Assembly: GCF_001186125.1 (NCBI RefSeq)
Contig: NW_014040297.1
Span: 26,809 to 50,497 of the forward strand
Source: Sphaeroforma arctica JP610
Lineage: Eukaryota; Opisthokonta; Ichthyosporea; Ichthyophonida
DNA: 23,689 bases
Direction of reading: 5' to 3'
A program made the position numbers and the translations under genes. Positions 9,045 through 18,899 of this stretch are shown here, in pieces; the stretch's first letter is position 1, and each line of letters starts with the position of its first letter. The notes beneath the pieces are model-generated. The model made no database searches, was not told the origin of the DNA, and saw only the letters and a list, made by a program, of their open reading frames with translations.

Positions 9045-9700
9045 ATGGTCTCTGGTGACAGGTATTCGACGTCAGCCATAGCAACATCAATAACAACAAC
9101 AAACTCTGACCCGATAACCGAGCCACCAAATAGCAAACGTGTGATTGCTAAAGGGCTGTTCTTCCATCGTGGCCGTATTTTCAAAGAAAAAAATATACCT
9201 AAACTTGACTTTGATCCAGTACACCTGCCACCTATTGTTGATTGAGATAAATTAGCAATAGCCCCTACGCATTCCGAGCCCAAGCCGGAGTCCAAGTCCA
9301 AGCCCAAGCCCAAGCCCAAGCCCAAGCCCAAGCCCAAGCCCAAGCCCAAGCCCAAGCCCAAGCCCAAGCCAAGGAATAGAAAGCCCTTTAACCAAGAAGA
9401 ACCACCAGTACCTGCGATGTTGCCACGGTTACCACCGTTGCCACCGATCCAACATAGCTCGACACAGTTGATGTCATCCGATTTAGATTTCACGTGCTAT
9501 ACGTCACCACTACCTCACATGGTAGACTCCATTAACGAAAACCACTCATACTGGCTTATCCGTATCCAACTCCTGTTACAAATCCTACACTATCTCAGAC
9601 AAACCCGTCACCAGATTCCACTGTCGATGGGGGGATGTATGCGATTACTGATGACCATTTTATTTTTTTGCTATTCCACCGCTCGTCAATGGGACTAGCA
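9045..9700 (+). pseudogene. Broken proline-rich reading frame with Lys-Pro repeat, unrecognised family
   Basis: Begins near an ATG at 9045 with a Ser/Thr-rich stretch, then a basic segment containing KGLFFHRGRIFKEKN, a Lys-Pro repeat encoded by an AAGCCC hexanucleotide run, and a Pro-rich stretch with PPVPAMLPRLPPLPP. The composition suggests a structural or nucleic-acid-binding protein, but no family is recognised. It is broken in a few places, so it is treated as a fossil of a possible virus-like or mobile element and not reconstructed. The opposite strand has a long Gly-Leu frame that is just the complement of the hexanucleotide run. Confidence 0.4.
9289..9376 (+). repeat. (AAGCCC)n hexanucleotide repeat, about 12 units
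   Basis: Near-perfect AAGCCC units run from about 9299 to 9371, with decayed units on the left (CCGGAGTCCAAGTCCAAG). The repeat reads Lys-Pro on the plus strand in one frame. Being six bases long it can expand or shrink without shifting frame. Confidence 0.9.
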
Positions 9701-9909
9701 TTGTGGATCAGCCTAACACAAATCATCGACTCCATACGTGGGTTCTTCTATAGCGGCCATAGCGTGAAATGGTGCGTGTACACCAAAAATGGGAATGGGA
9801 TATAGGTCCAGCCATCAGTACCGCAAGGTTTCGTAAACCGTTTCATATTATTCGTCCGTGGTCTGAGTCTATTGTTTGTTGTCAAGCTGTAGTTTCATCC
9901 CAAGCAAAT

Positions 9910-10245
9910 TTATCGATAGCGCTTTAGCTCTAGGTAGAGTTTATCTGTCGCCTCATGATTGAGAGAATTAATGGTGGCATAAGGTAAACGGCCTGTAACG
10001 TCATCATGAGTCACTTCACCGTCAGGTATGTTGTCAGGTAAGTTGTCAGGCGTGAACACTGACCATGGGCTAATAGTGACTACCTGTTCTCCTTCATTTA
10101 AGGTGGTGACGTCCTTTTTATCACTACTAGATATGACGTGTGTTTGTTCATCCATCCCTTTTTTGATAAACACCGCGAGCTCTTCAGTATTGTCAAACGC
10201 CATAGACGTACTGTTTTGTTCCGAGAATTTATCATATCGTCTCAT
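9910..10245 (-). CDS. Unrecognised 111-codon ORF, divergent from the GH114-like fossil
   Basis: An uninterrupted frame from an ATG at 10245 to a stop at 9910. The product is hydrophilic and acidic, with NTEELAVFIKKGMDEQTH near the N terminus and PDNLPDNIPDGEVTHDD in the middle. It has no membrane segment or known motif that I recognise. It is transcribed away from the reading frame that begins near 10.31-10.34 kb, with less than 100 bases between. Function unknown. It could be a small gene of the same compact unknown element. Confidence 0.4.
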   Translation of the reverse strand: MRRYDKFSEQNSTSMAFDNTEELAVFIKKGMDEQTHVISSSDKKDVTTLNEGEQVVTISPWSVFTPDNLPDNIPDGEVTHDDVTGRLPYATINSLNHEATDKLYLELKRYR

Positions 10246-10261
10246 GATTGATAATGAAATG

Positions 10262-10301
10262 TTGTATACGGTGTTAATTTAACAAGTGTCTTACTGTATA
10301 C
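10262..10301. promoter_or_regulatory. Palindrome between divergent frames
   Basis: A perfect 13-base palindrome TGTTAATTTAACA (10272-10284) lies between two GTATAC palindromes (10264-10269 and 10296-10301). The position, between two divergently oriented reading frames, suits a shared operator or promoter. No further support is available. Confidence 0.25.
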
Positions 10302-10311
10302 AGTTAGATAG

Positions 10312-10850
10312 TATTTTACCGTTGCAAGTACAATACTACTATGGCGTGGGTGTCGATGAGGCAAGCAAAGCCTGATTGTCAGGTTATAATTAATGAACTA
10401 TATATCGACATAGACGACTCTCGTTTGGACGAATACACTAAGAATGTCAAAAGTACATATTCGGTCTTGTCTTATGTATCTGTCGGCAGTGCGGAAAACC
10501 GGTGCGACGATTATAAAGACCTTGTAGAATATACTGATCGGGTCTCCCCGGGATGGGAAGATGAGCGCCTGTTCCCGATATTATTTTACCGTTGTAATTG
10601 TGGTACAAATATCAGCGTGGGAGTTGATGGGACAAGTAAAGCTCTGATTATCAGTCCTTGATTAATGAACTATATATCGACCTAGACGACTCTCATTTAG
10701 ACGAATACACTAAAAATGACAAGAATACAGCTGAGGTCTTTTGTTATGTATCTGTCGGTAGTGCGGAAAATGGCGCGACGATTGTGAAGACCTTGTAGAA
10801 TATACTGATCATGTCTACCCGGGATGGGAAGACGAGTAACTACTCCCGAA
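10312..10850 (+). repeat. Tandem duplication, about 272-bp unit
   Basis: Two diverged copies: about 10312-10583 and 10584-10850. Anchors are TATTTTACCGTTG at 10312 and 10583, then the ATTAATGAACTATATATCGAC block at about 10388 and 10662, and GATGGGAAGA blocks near the ends. The repeat lies wholly inside the GH114-like fossil. Copies differ at perhaps 10-15% of positions by eye, so the duplication is not recent. Confidence 0.85.
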
Positions 10851-11022
10851 TAATGAGGAGATGGAAGATCCGGCGTTTAAGATTATGCAAAACCTGTTTT
10901 CCCGCGAAAAAAAAATGGGGTGTAAGGGTATTGACCTGGACAATACAGATAATGTATTTGACGATAACTACATGAAACGTATTGAAAACGATATTAAAAG
11001 TAAAGGTATGAGGATCTCATAA
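10312..11022 (+). pseudogene. GH114-like (endo-alpha-1,4-polygalactosaminidase family) fossil, internally duplicated and broken
   Basis: Known family role: GH114 proteins are TIM-barrel hydrolases acting on galactosaminogalactan-type polymers, found in bacteria, fungi and some other eukaryotes. What is seen: a strand-like ELYIDIDDS then SYVSVGSAENRCDDY, which matches the family's D-x-D and CYxSxGSxE region by memory, and downstream a GCKGIDLDNTDNV motif resembling the family's GCDGVEPDNVD signature. The N-terminal half is present twice in tandem and the C-terminal motif once. The whole is broken at several points. Neighbours are unrecognised compact frames, so it may have belonged to a virus-like or other mobile element. 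The family call rests on motif recall only. Confidence 0.6.
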
Positions 11023-11089
11023 AAAAACGATATACCACGCTACGAGGATGGACGCTTATAATCTATATAAAAAAACCAAATAAAAAAGT

Positions 11090-12070
11090 TGTATATGTGT
11101 CCTGTTCAATCGCTTTGGTCACGCTTGATACTAGTAGAGAGTATTAAATACGTATTATTATATACAGCCAATGAAATCACTCGATTTTGGCGGCTCGGGC
11201 GGCATTCAAAAACAAGAACGTGGTGCGACATGTTGTGCAAAAGGCCACGGCATTGGAGGCGGTACACCTGCGAGAGATCCACGATTCAGTGCAACAGTGG
11301 CGCGTACCTTTGGTCTTTTGGTTATGGTGTCCCTATCGTGTCACCAGCCAATGATCCACCCTTCATGATCATTATTATTCCCCCTGGCCAGAAAATAATA
11401 TCACCAGGACAAAGAGCAAAGTGTGTGATAGAGTGTCTATGTTACGATGATTGCGGATCGTACACGAAAACAACTCACTGCGGGTTCCATGCATTGAAGA
11501 CATACCGAGATCTGATCCCTAGAGAAGAATGGCAGAGCTCAACGTTGCAGTTCCTTCGGGGTTCCAATCCAAAGGATCAATCTCGACTGATGAAGACTAA
11601 CCTGGGCGTGAATACAGCACGAGATATTGTTAAGTCAATGCAGGAGCGTATCTCAACTCCACTTGGGGAGCAGGCCACTACCAACATAAAGTTCACAGGT
11701 AAAAGCGGTAGAACTTCAGGAATATCCATAAGATTGAACGAGGCCAAGATAATGGCAGCAGAAGTAAGACATACATCGCACCACAAATCGCTAGAGGCGG
11801 TCATGCACTACGCTATCACAACAACAGACTCCAAGGAACTAACCTCGAGAGTGTTCAATCAGATGTTGAACAACAGCGCCGCGCAGGCGCAGCAACCGAA
11901 ACCAGTCCCCTGAAGGTGCCTTCTGCCATGCCCATGAGCGGTGCGTTCAAGCCGCCAGCACCTGTAGTTCAGAAAGGAGGAACAGAGACAATTAATGTGC
12001 AATCTAACATGCCACCATTGGTTTCTGAACACCTGGATTTGAACGAACTAGATTTACTTCTTTCTTAACC
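11090..12070 (+). pseudogene. Broken reading frames of an unrecognised protein
   Basis: Open stretches with protein-like composition run through this segment. The best, about 11.56-11.91 kb, contains NTARDIVKSMQERISTPLGE and EAKIMAAEVRHTSHHKSLEA. An earlier Cys/His-bearing part holds AKCVIECLCYDDCGSYTKTT. The segment ends before a stop near 12.07 kb, after an acidic Leu-rich tail. At least two breaks are apparent. No family is recognised. It is treated as a fossil of the same unknown block as the GH114-like frame. Confidence 0.35.
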
Positions 12071-12960
12071 AGCGTTCACGGCTGGCATGGGGCAGTATCC
12101 CAATTCCACAGATACAGATATACTCAACAGCTCTCTAAACTTTCAGAGCTAATCAACGTACAGCAACACTCCGACATCAGTATCAGATGCAGACTCTTTA
12201 CACGGCAACACAGGATCATATGTAACTTTTTCCACTATCCACGGTAAGTGGTTTTAGTTCGTAGTCCATTAATCATTTCCTGTGACGCACAACATCCGAC
12301 ATAAAAAACATAGTACAGCTAACAATGAAATATATTACACAATTTGTCTACCACACGCAGGTGGCCTAAGTAATGATTCTATACTACAGCCGGGCTACAA
12401 CATAGATCCAACGATACTCGCGCCAAACTCATCTCGAAATTTATCGGCATGGCCGAATGTGCATCGCAACCAGTGGCCAACAGACAACAGACAGTCAACA
12501 ATGTTCACATAAATCCCAGTGCCTACGCCAGTGAGTTACACAGCACAAACCGATTTTTACACATTTCAGATAAATTAGCTAGCGATCAAACACCGTCAGG
12601 AGCATCAACAGATGCTAGCTCGGTTTGAGGCCGACAAGGAACGATTCCACCAAGCACACAATACGGACCAACACAATAAAGCCGCCAAAAAAAACAATAA
12701 TATAACGGATTTACGCACTAGAGCATCATGGCCCGCACGACAGGCAGTTGAATACAAAAGCGCAGAAGAAACAATAACAATACGCGAACACAAAGGAATA
12801 ACACGCCAACGTACAGTGTAACGGAAAGGACATGGAATACATAAGCGCAGAAGAAACAGTAACAATACGCGAACACATAGAAGAACACGCCAACAATACA
12901 ACGTGGGTACTCAAAAGAACTAAAAGAAATAAAAAAGACTGAAGACTGAAATTATTTCGA
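12071..12960. other. Non-coding or decayed stretch with a small direct duplication
   Basis: There are short open stretches (for example 12282-12512) but no recognisable protein. An approximately 50-base A-rich segment (GCGCAGAAGAAACAATAACA and onward) at about 12759-12811 recurs at 12844-12893, period about 85. Nothing else is supported. Confidence 0.5.
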
Positions 12961-12974
12961 GTTTGAATTGAAAT

Positions 12975-13090
12975 GAATGCATATAGATATAGATATAGAT
13001 ATTTGTATATATGTATATATGTATATATATNNNNNNNNNNNNNNNNNNNNTATATATATATATATATATATATATATGAATATATATAGG
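12975..13090. repeat. AT microsatellite containing a 20-N assembly gap
   Basis: GATATA and TATG repeats lead into pure TA on both sides of a run of 20 Ns at 13031-13050. The N run is an assembly gap of unknown true size. Any element boundary near here cannot be trusted. Confidence 0.95.
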
Positions 13091-13290
13091 GGGGATTCAC
13101 TAAACATACCCCCTGGGGTATGTAGATTCCACTAATCACTACCCCGACGATTACGGCAGTACGCTTTCTTGACGATCACTTAGTAGATATATCCTCAAAC
13201 CCTACCATATTTTTTAGGGGTAGTGATTAGTGAAATCACCTCATTTTAGGGTAGTAAATAGTGAATTTTGAGGGGCGGGTTGAATAAGCT
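13087..13290. repeat. Inverted-repeat segment 3' of the MULE gene
   Basis: ATTCCACTAATCACTACCCC at 13126-13145 is inverted, with one mismatch, at about 13216-13235 (GGGGTAGTGATTAGTGAAAT). A related direct copy, AGGGTAGTAAATAGTGAATT, follows. A tighter palindrome, ACATACCCC-CT-GGGGTATGT, lies just left. It could be a subterminal region of the MULE or a small foldback element. No matching end was found on the far side of the transposase gene. Confidence 0.6.
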
Positions 13291-13353
13291 CGTGATAGAG
13301 TTCATATACAAGTTTTTCACATGCGAATTAATTTCCTTCTTTATTCTGTAGTC

Positions 13354-16300
13354 CTAACGTATATTGTAAATACTTTCCGGCAAAGGGTACACACTTATGA
13401 GAGCGGTCACTTTGTGATTTGCCAAGTATTTGCGGAGTTCTGACGATGTACAAGCCTTGGCAGTGTGAAACTTCGCAGAACATATTTTGCATATTCGTGG
13501 ATTTCCTTTGCGCTTGTATTCACGTCGATTCCTGGCACGTTGACCCTTTGTACGCCCTCGATGACCAGGATTGTTTGGAGGATATACCTGACATAATTTG
13601 CTCTCGATATCGAGTTCATTTGGAATTTGAAGTGTCTCCGAATACTGCGTCACGTATGTCTTGACATGAAATACAGGGCTGTACCTGAATATTTACAACA
13701 GTGGTGGAAATATAGTAAATATAGTGGAATTTCGTTCAAACTTAAAATAGGTGAAACCAGAAAAATCAAGTGACTTACCAATTCTCATCTTGTAGGTTGT
13801 ACTTTTCTTTGAATTTATCATACCCCAGGGAGTTGTCCAATGCTAATGTCATCACTCGACGCAAGCATGTGCAAACCGATACACCTAGAGTGTGTGAAAT
13901 AAAACGTTCATTAATGTCAATTCTGCCTACAGTAGTGGCTGGCTATTAATATGCTTGACAACGCAAAACAAAACAAGATCGTTAGACCTACCATTAGACT
14001 TCAACGTTACTGAATACCGACCACGTACGGGTTCGTCTCTCAAGTCTTGAACAGTTGCCATGACACAGTCCTTTGAAACTGTAGTAGTTCCATGCAGAGT
14101 TTGTTAATGAGATAACTATCTCATTAAGAGATGACACATACCTTTAGTCAGCAGTACTTTGATCTTTGAACCAGTCAACTCCCGTATGTATTGTATGTGT
14201 TGTAGTGCGGGTTCGGTCAGTGATGACCGAGTGTGTATAAGCTTGAAGACTCAACTTGTCGACGACAGAACTTATCAGCAACGTACGCCAAGAATCCTCG
14301 GTTGAAACTCACTTAGTAATGAGTAAGCGTTAATCGATGTGAAGTATGAATTATACATGTATCATAAATGCATCAGTTCAAGCGCAGAAATGTATTACAA
14401 ACATATCAATTCAAGCACAGAAATGTATCACAAACATACCGGTCCTAAGCTACATAACAGATCGAGTACGCCGTTTGTCTGTTCTACTGAATTGAAAGTC
14501 ACATCGCCAAACCTGCAAATATTGATTTCTAGTACGTGTACGAATTGATTAAAAAATAAAATTAATACGATCGATATCCACAGTATAAAATAATTCAACC
14601 CACCCACTGCTGCTGCGATAGTGTCAAACTCACCAGGGTCCGCAGAGGTGTGTGCGGATATTGCGTTCCTTTCTATGCTTCAGCAGGATCCGGCGACTTC
14701 TTTGTGTCCTCGATTCTGTATTTTTTTAATGTAGTGCTGAAGTGTGTGCCAGCAAATACAATTTATAAATTGTTCTCAGCTTATCAGGGCTTTGCGCATA
14801 TCAGTATTTCACAAATAACTACACTACAGAAATACAGAAAAAAAGTATACCTTGAATTCCTCATCAACTGGCGTGACTGCCGACTGGTACATATCATCCA
14901 GAGTTTCCTTATTATACGGGAAACACTTTTTCGATGCTAGTGTCGTTACATTGTCACGAAAGTGTTTCTCGCACCTAGCCCATAAATTATAGCAAGTAGC
15001 CAATTTACCTTTTTGATATTAGTATTTAACGTGGAAATAAAAGAGAATAAAGAAGTCTATCAATAGAGACAAACTGAGATTAGCATTCGATCCAACACAC
15101 CTGGCTATCGGGAACTGGTGACTATCTTTTGTTTTTATCAGACCTTTATCTTTGTCTGCGATAGCAATCTTACAATCTGGGAAATCTACCTTTAATCTCT
15201 TACAGAAGCTGTCCCACCCAATGTGTTTTTCTGTAGGTAGTTGACTCCATGCGCATGGAACATTTTGATTATTTGCATCCTTGCAAGTCATCACAGCGAT
15301 AACACCTTCAATGGTGATTGGTGAAAATAATTTTTTTTGAATGATACCAGACCGGATTTAAAAAAAATAGCTACAAAATGCAGAATATTCAAGACAGCAG
15401 CGAGGCTTACCTCGAAGATCATTTTTCAGAAAAGTACAGTCCAGCACGCTCACATGTCTAGAATATCGCCAAAAATGCTTGCACGCGGATGGCGCGAAGT
15501 AAGAGCAATTGAACATCGCTGCATCTTTATGTTGGACATAATCACATTTAACTAAAGAGAGAATGTATGTTCCATTTCTATCTGCCTCACAGCATTTTTG
15601 AACGAACTCTGGGAACCGCGGATATTCTGACATGATTGTCGACAAAGAGTCCATGCGGCCTGCATATATGAAATAACAAATTGAGTGTAGGTTATAGATA
15701 TATAAAAGGCAATCGATAACTACTATTTGTAAACCACGGTAACAACGCCAACATCAATAAAATGATAATTGATTTGAAACCTACCGGAAAGTAAGAAGTT
15801 CTGCATTTGACCCCTTTTAATGTCATTCGGATCATCGAGCTTCGTTTTGAGGTCAGCGGCGCTGTAGTTGAGAGAACGGAGAATATAACAGGTATTATCA
15901 ATATGAGGTAGGTGATATCTAAACGAGCATGTGTGATAAAATTGCAGCGGGGGTAATATAACTCTCACCTGCTGAACTGACCAGATTTGAATTCTTCGAG
16001 TGTTTTGCCAAGACGAGAGGACTTCATATGTCTGAGTTGTACATTTCTGTTCCTTTAGGCTGGCTCTCTATCGCAATCTTTCGACTGATCTTTACTTACA
16101 GTACATTTCCACTCTCCATTATAGTCCCCTCTCACGTACACGGGCACAATGTTGCGTTGATAATCACAGCCGGGCGTAACGCACAGATATCGTCTCCGCG
16201 GTTTTTATTTCCGACATTATCACGGAGTCTGTACAGTATATTAACACAGTATTGTGAGGAGAGAATATATCCTACTGATAGTAGAGTATTAAATAGTTTG

Positions 16301-16549
16301 CGAGGGACCGACGATAAACAAACTCAAAACCGCTCAAGAATGTGCACGCCAATATCATCAAAACTATCACTTGAAACCTACAATACAGCTTTCCGCATTC
16401 GCTCGGCGTGGGCATACACCACATTTATGAAAGCATCTTCATACTTGAACGTCTCGTTGCTCTTCACTGTTCCTAGGTAAAGAGCGTAAGATTCGTGCAC
16501 CAACCCATCACGGTCCGAGGTATCCACACAACACCCATCGCGAAGAATT
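13354..16549 (-). CDS. Mutator-like (MULE) transposase, intron-rich, 5' end not resolved
   Basis: Cut-and-paste DNA transposase of the MuDR/MULE superfamily. On the minus strand these exons chain with GT-AG introns and matching phases: 16331-16549 (internally uncertain), 16100-16193, 15969-16021, 15785-15861, 15411-15659, 15101-15305, 14851-14974, about 14634-14677 (start uncertain), 14440-14512, 14142-14241, 13992-14078, 13779-13884, 13354-13684. They give about 570 residues. Domains in order: a Cys motif YLCVTPGCDY; the first catalytic-type Asp in VLDCTFLKNDLRG; a core with PCAWSQLPTEKHIGWDSF; the second Asp in IAIADKDKGL; C-x2-H in RCEKHF; FNSVEQTNGVL; a SWIM-like VCTCLRR; and a C-terminal basic zinc knuckle CKICSAKFHTAKAC after PPNNPGHRGRTKGQR, all typical of MULEs. 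The last exon opens with WYSPVFHV and runs to a stop at 13354. The third acidic residue was not assigned. An upstream exon is likely because the first one listed begins mid-codon. Confidence 0.88.
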
Positions 16550-16559
16550 CTAGAAGATA

Positions 16560-18560
16560 ATGTGAGGCAAAATATAATTCAACCCCTACAAGTCAAAAAT
16601 AAAGACTCAGAAAATGTGTCAAAATTTGGGATGGAGCATCGTCTATAGTTCGTTGTGTGTCGTAAATATCCACTATGTTCTATATCTGTACCAAGCAGCT
16701 GGTGTGTTTACATCATCACTTCCCTATTTAACACATTGTTGAATATTCATGTTGTAATTTACTATAGTGATATTTGTATATATCATTAAGTTTGATTGGT
16801 TGTAATACGATTGAGTATGACTCGTGTGCCATATTTATATTTCTAAAACCGTTAATACGTTTATAATCTTTATGATATATGTTAAGTGCGTGTCGACCTA
16901 ACTTCAACGTTTTCTCATCCTTACCGTGAAAACGTTTAATGTATGACTATCACCTTTTTTTTAGCCGTGAATGTTACAGTGAGTTTTGTAATGATTTATG
17001 TATATGATATGCTTATATGTTCGCATATCATGGTTGTTTGTAAGCTCATTAATTAATAGTTAGTCTAGTTGATATAACTGTTTAGCGTGTTGATTTGTCG
17101 AATGTGAGGAAGTGTAGAAGTGGTCGTCTGCCACCCTGTTGCTTGTATGAATGACCTCCCGGGATGTTCTGTTTGTAATGTAAGTAGATGATGTGCTCAT
17201 GTTCTTGTTATTTAATTACTAATATGGATTGTGATTCGTGGTGTATGTGTGAACCTATTGCAACGTGATTTCATCTGATTTCGTTGCCGTGTGTGATCGG
17301 GAGGGTTCAATCCTGTCGTATCCTAATAGATATCTGTGAAGTAATGTGACTATGTTTATTTCTGCGACCTATATGTGGCTTGTACTATAATTTGGTGATT
17401 CTGATTGTCCTTTCTATGTATAATACCATGTATAGTATCATGTATTAGATATGAGAGTTCTGAGTTTTAGTCTCAACTCTCTATTCCATTATCCTGTAAT
17501 ATATATTGTGTCTCATGTTGTAATTTTTAGTAATATCAACGTTTCGTAGTGCTTGCATGGTACCTATGGCCATTGTATTACCCAGTATAGTGCGCAATGG
17601 TGTCAGTTTGAGTGATTTCTGATTTACCTTAATATACTATTGTATTACACCGCGTACGTGGTAATTACTATTTCGTATATGCAAATTTATATCAAGGTGT
17701 GTTGTTGCCTATACTATATTAGAGGATGTATCTTATATTAGTACTGTCTGGTGTTTAATGATCCTGTGTGCGTGATCAATGTGAAATGTTCGTGTGTATT
17801 TGTGATTCTAAATTAGATCTTTGCGTGTCTTTTAAAATTGCCGTTATATACCTAATTAAATTTTAAGTATGTTAAGTTTAGGACTTCTAATATGTGTATT
17901 GATAACACCTAACTCCAAAACATCGTGAAATCACTATCCATTTGTAGTAAATGTGTAACATCTTAAATCACGTGATCGTGCCATCTCAAGTATCCGTGTG
18001 TGCGCTTCAAGTAGAGTTGGGCGTGCGGAAGCCATGTGATTGCTAAGCACATGACTTCCTCTAATATGTGTCAAAATATGCGTGCCGTAGCATGCTTATT
18101 TCCCGAGATATACGAGTTTATATGTATGTTATATGTTGGTTATTACCTGTTTATGTGTGTTAACGTTTATGTCAAAACGTTGAATGTGTATTTGAAAACG
18201 CAAACGTTTTGATGTAAACGTTGTTCTTTAAGAAAACTGTGAAAAGAAAATGGCCCATTTGTAGGCCCTTTCCTTTCTTTTTTTTAAATATATACGTAAG
18301 CGCAGCAGACTAAAAGCGTAAAACCCATTAGACTAAAAGCAAAACACATACATTATATTTTGTGCCTCTTTGCCTACGATGGTGCAGAAGTCTGTCAGTA
18401 TACCTGGTTACTGTTCTAATGTTAGTATACCCTCTTACTTCCTAGTTTATCACAGGTTCGACGAAGCATCTAGAGGCCTGTCTTGTTAATAAACTATGGT
18501 TATAGGGGACTTCTACCTGCCCTGCGTATCCAACCCCTTCATATGTCTCGGTTGTAAATA
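16560..18560. other. T/G-rich stretch, no gene seen
   Basis: The plus strand is rich in T and G, with many TATGT, TGTGT and TTAGT words and few long open frames. AACGTT palindromes cluster at 18160-18225, including an inverted pair TCAAAACGTT (18172-18181) and AACGTTTTGA (18203-18212). Direct words AGACTAAAAGC recur near 18310-18345. It could be 5' flank of the MULE, or LTR or untranslated sequence of the Ty3 element. I cannot decide. Confidence 0.5.
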
Positions 18561-18677
18561 TTAATTACTTCTTGATGTGTTGTTAAATGTGTGTGTGTGT
18601 GCGAGTGTGGTGTGGCATCCTCTGAAGCATACTCGAGTTGGGCGCGCTTCCGGTGACGCCGTCACAGCGCCTTACAC

Positions 18678-18886
18678 GTTCCGACTTCTACGTAATAGTG
18701 TTACATGTTCCTACTCTTGCGTAATAATGTTATACATGGTCCTCCTCCTGCGTAACAATGCTACATGTTCCGACTTGTTACGTAATAGTGCCTGCATGTT
18801 CCGACTCTTGCGTAATGATGTTGTACATGTTCCGCCTCCTACGTAATGATGTAACACGTTCCGACTTTTACGTAATAATGTTATCC
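18678..18886 (+). repeat. Minisatellite, 7 copies of a 29-31 bp unit
   Basis: Units start with GTTCC (one GGTCC) at 18678, 18707, 18738, 18767, 18798, 18829 and 18858. The approximate unit is GTTCCGACTCTTACGTAATA followed by ATGTTACAT. Most copies hold TACGTAAT or GCGTAAT. Unit lengths alternate mostly between 29 and 31 bases. Frames through it on both strands are repeat artefacts. Confidence 0.93.
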
Positions 18887-18899
18887 AATTCAACACCAC

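Noticed and set aside
9038-9493. Minus-strand Gly-Leu repeat protein
   Set aside because: Complement of the AAGCCC run. The plus-strand flanks are more protein-like (Pro-rich, basic), so the Gly-Leu frame is judged a shadow.
12605-13139. Minus-strand frames rich in Leu/Cys/Tyr, one running through the Ns
   Set aside because: Readings of A-rich and TA-repeat DNA, one including the assembly gap; not credible as genes.
16028-16480. 150-codon plus-strand frame
   Set aside because: Antisense to the N-terminal exons of the MULE gene, which show splice-consistent, family-like coding.
13269-16595. Inverted match GGGTTGAAT (left) and ATTCAACCC (right) as MULE terminal repeats
   Set aside because: Only nine bases, and the same word also occurs at about 14592, so it is probably chance.
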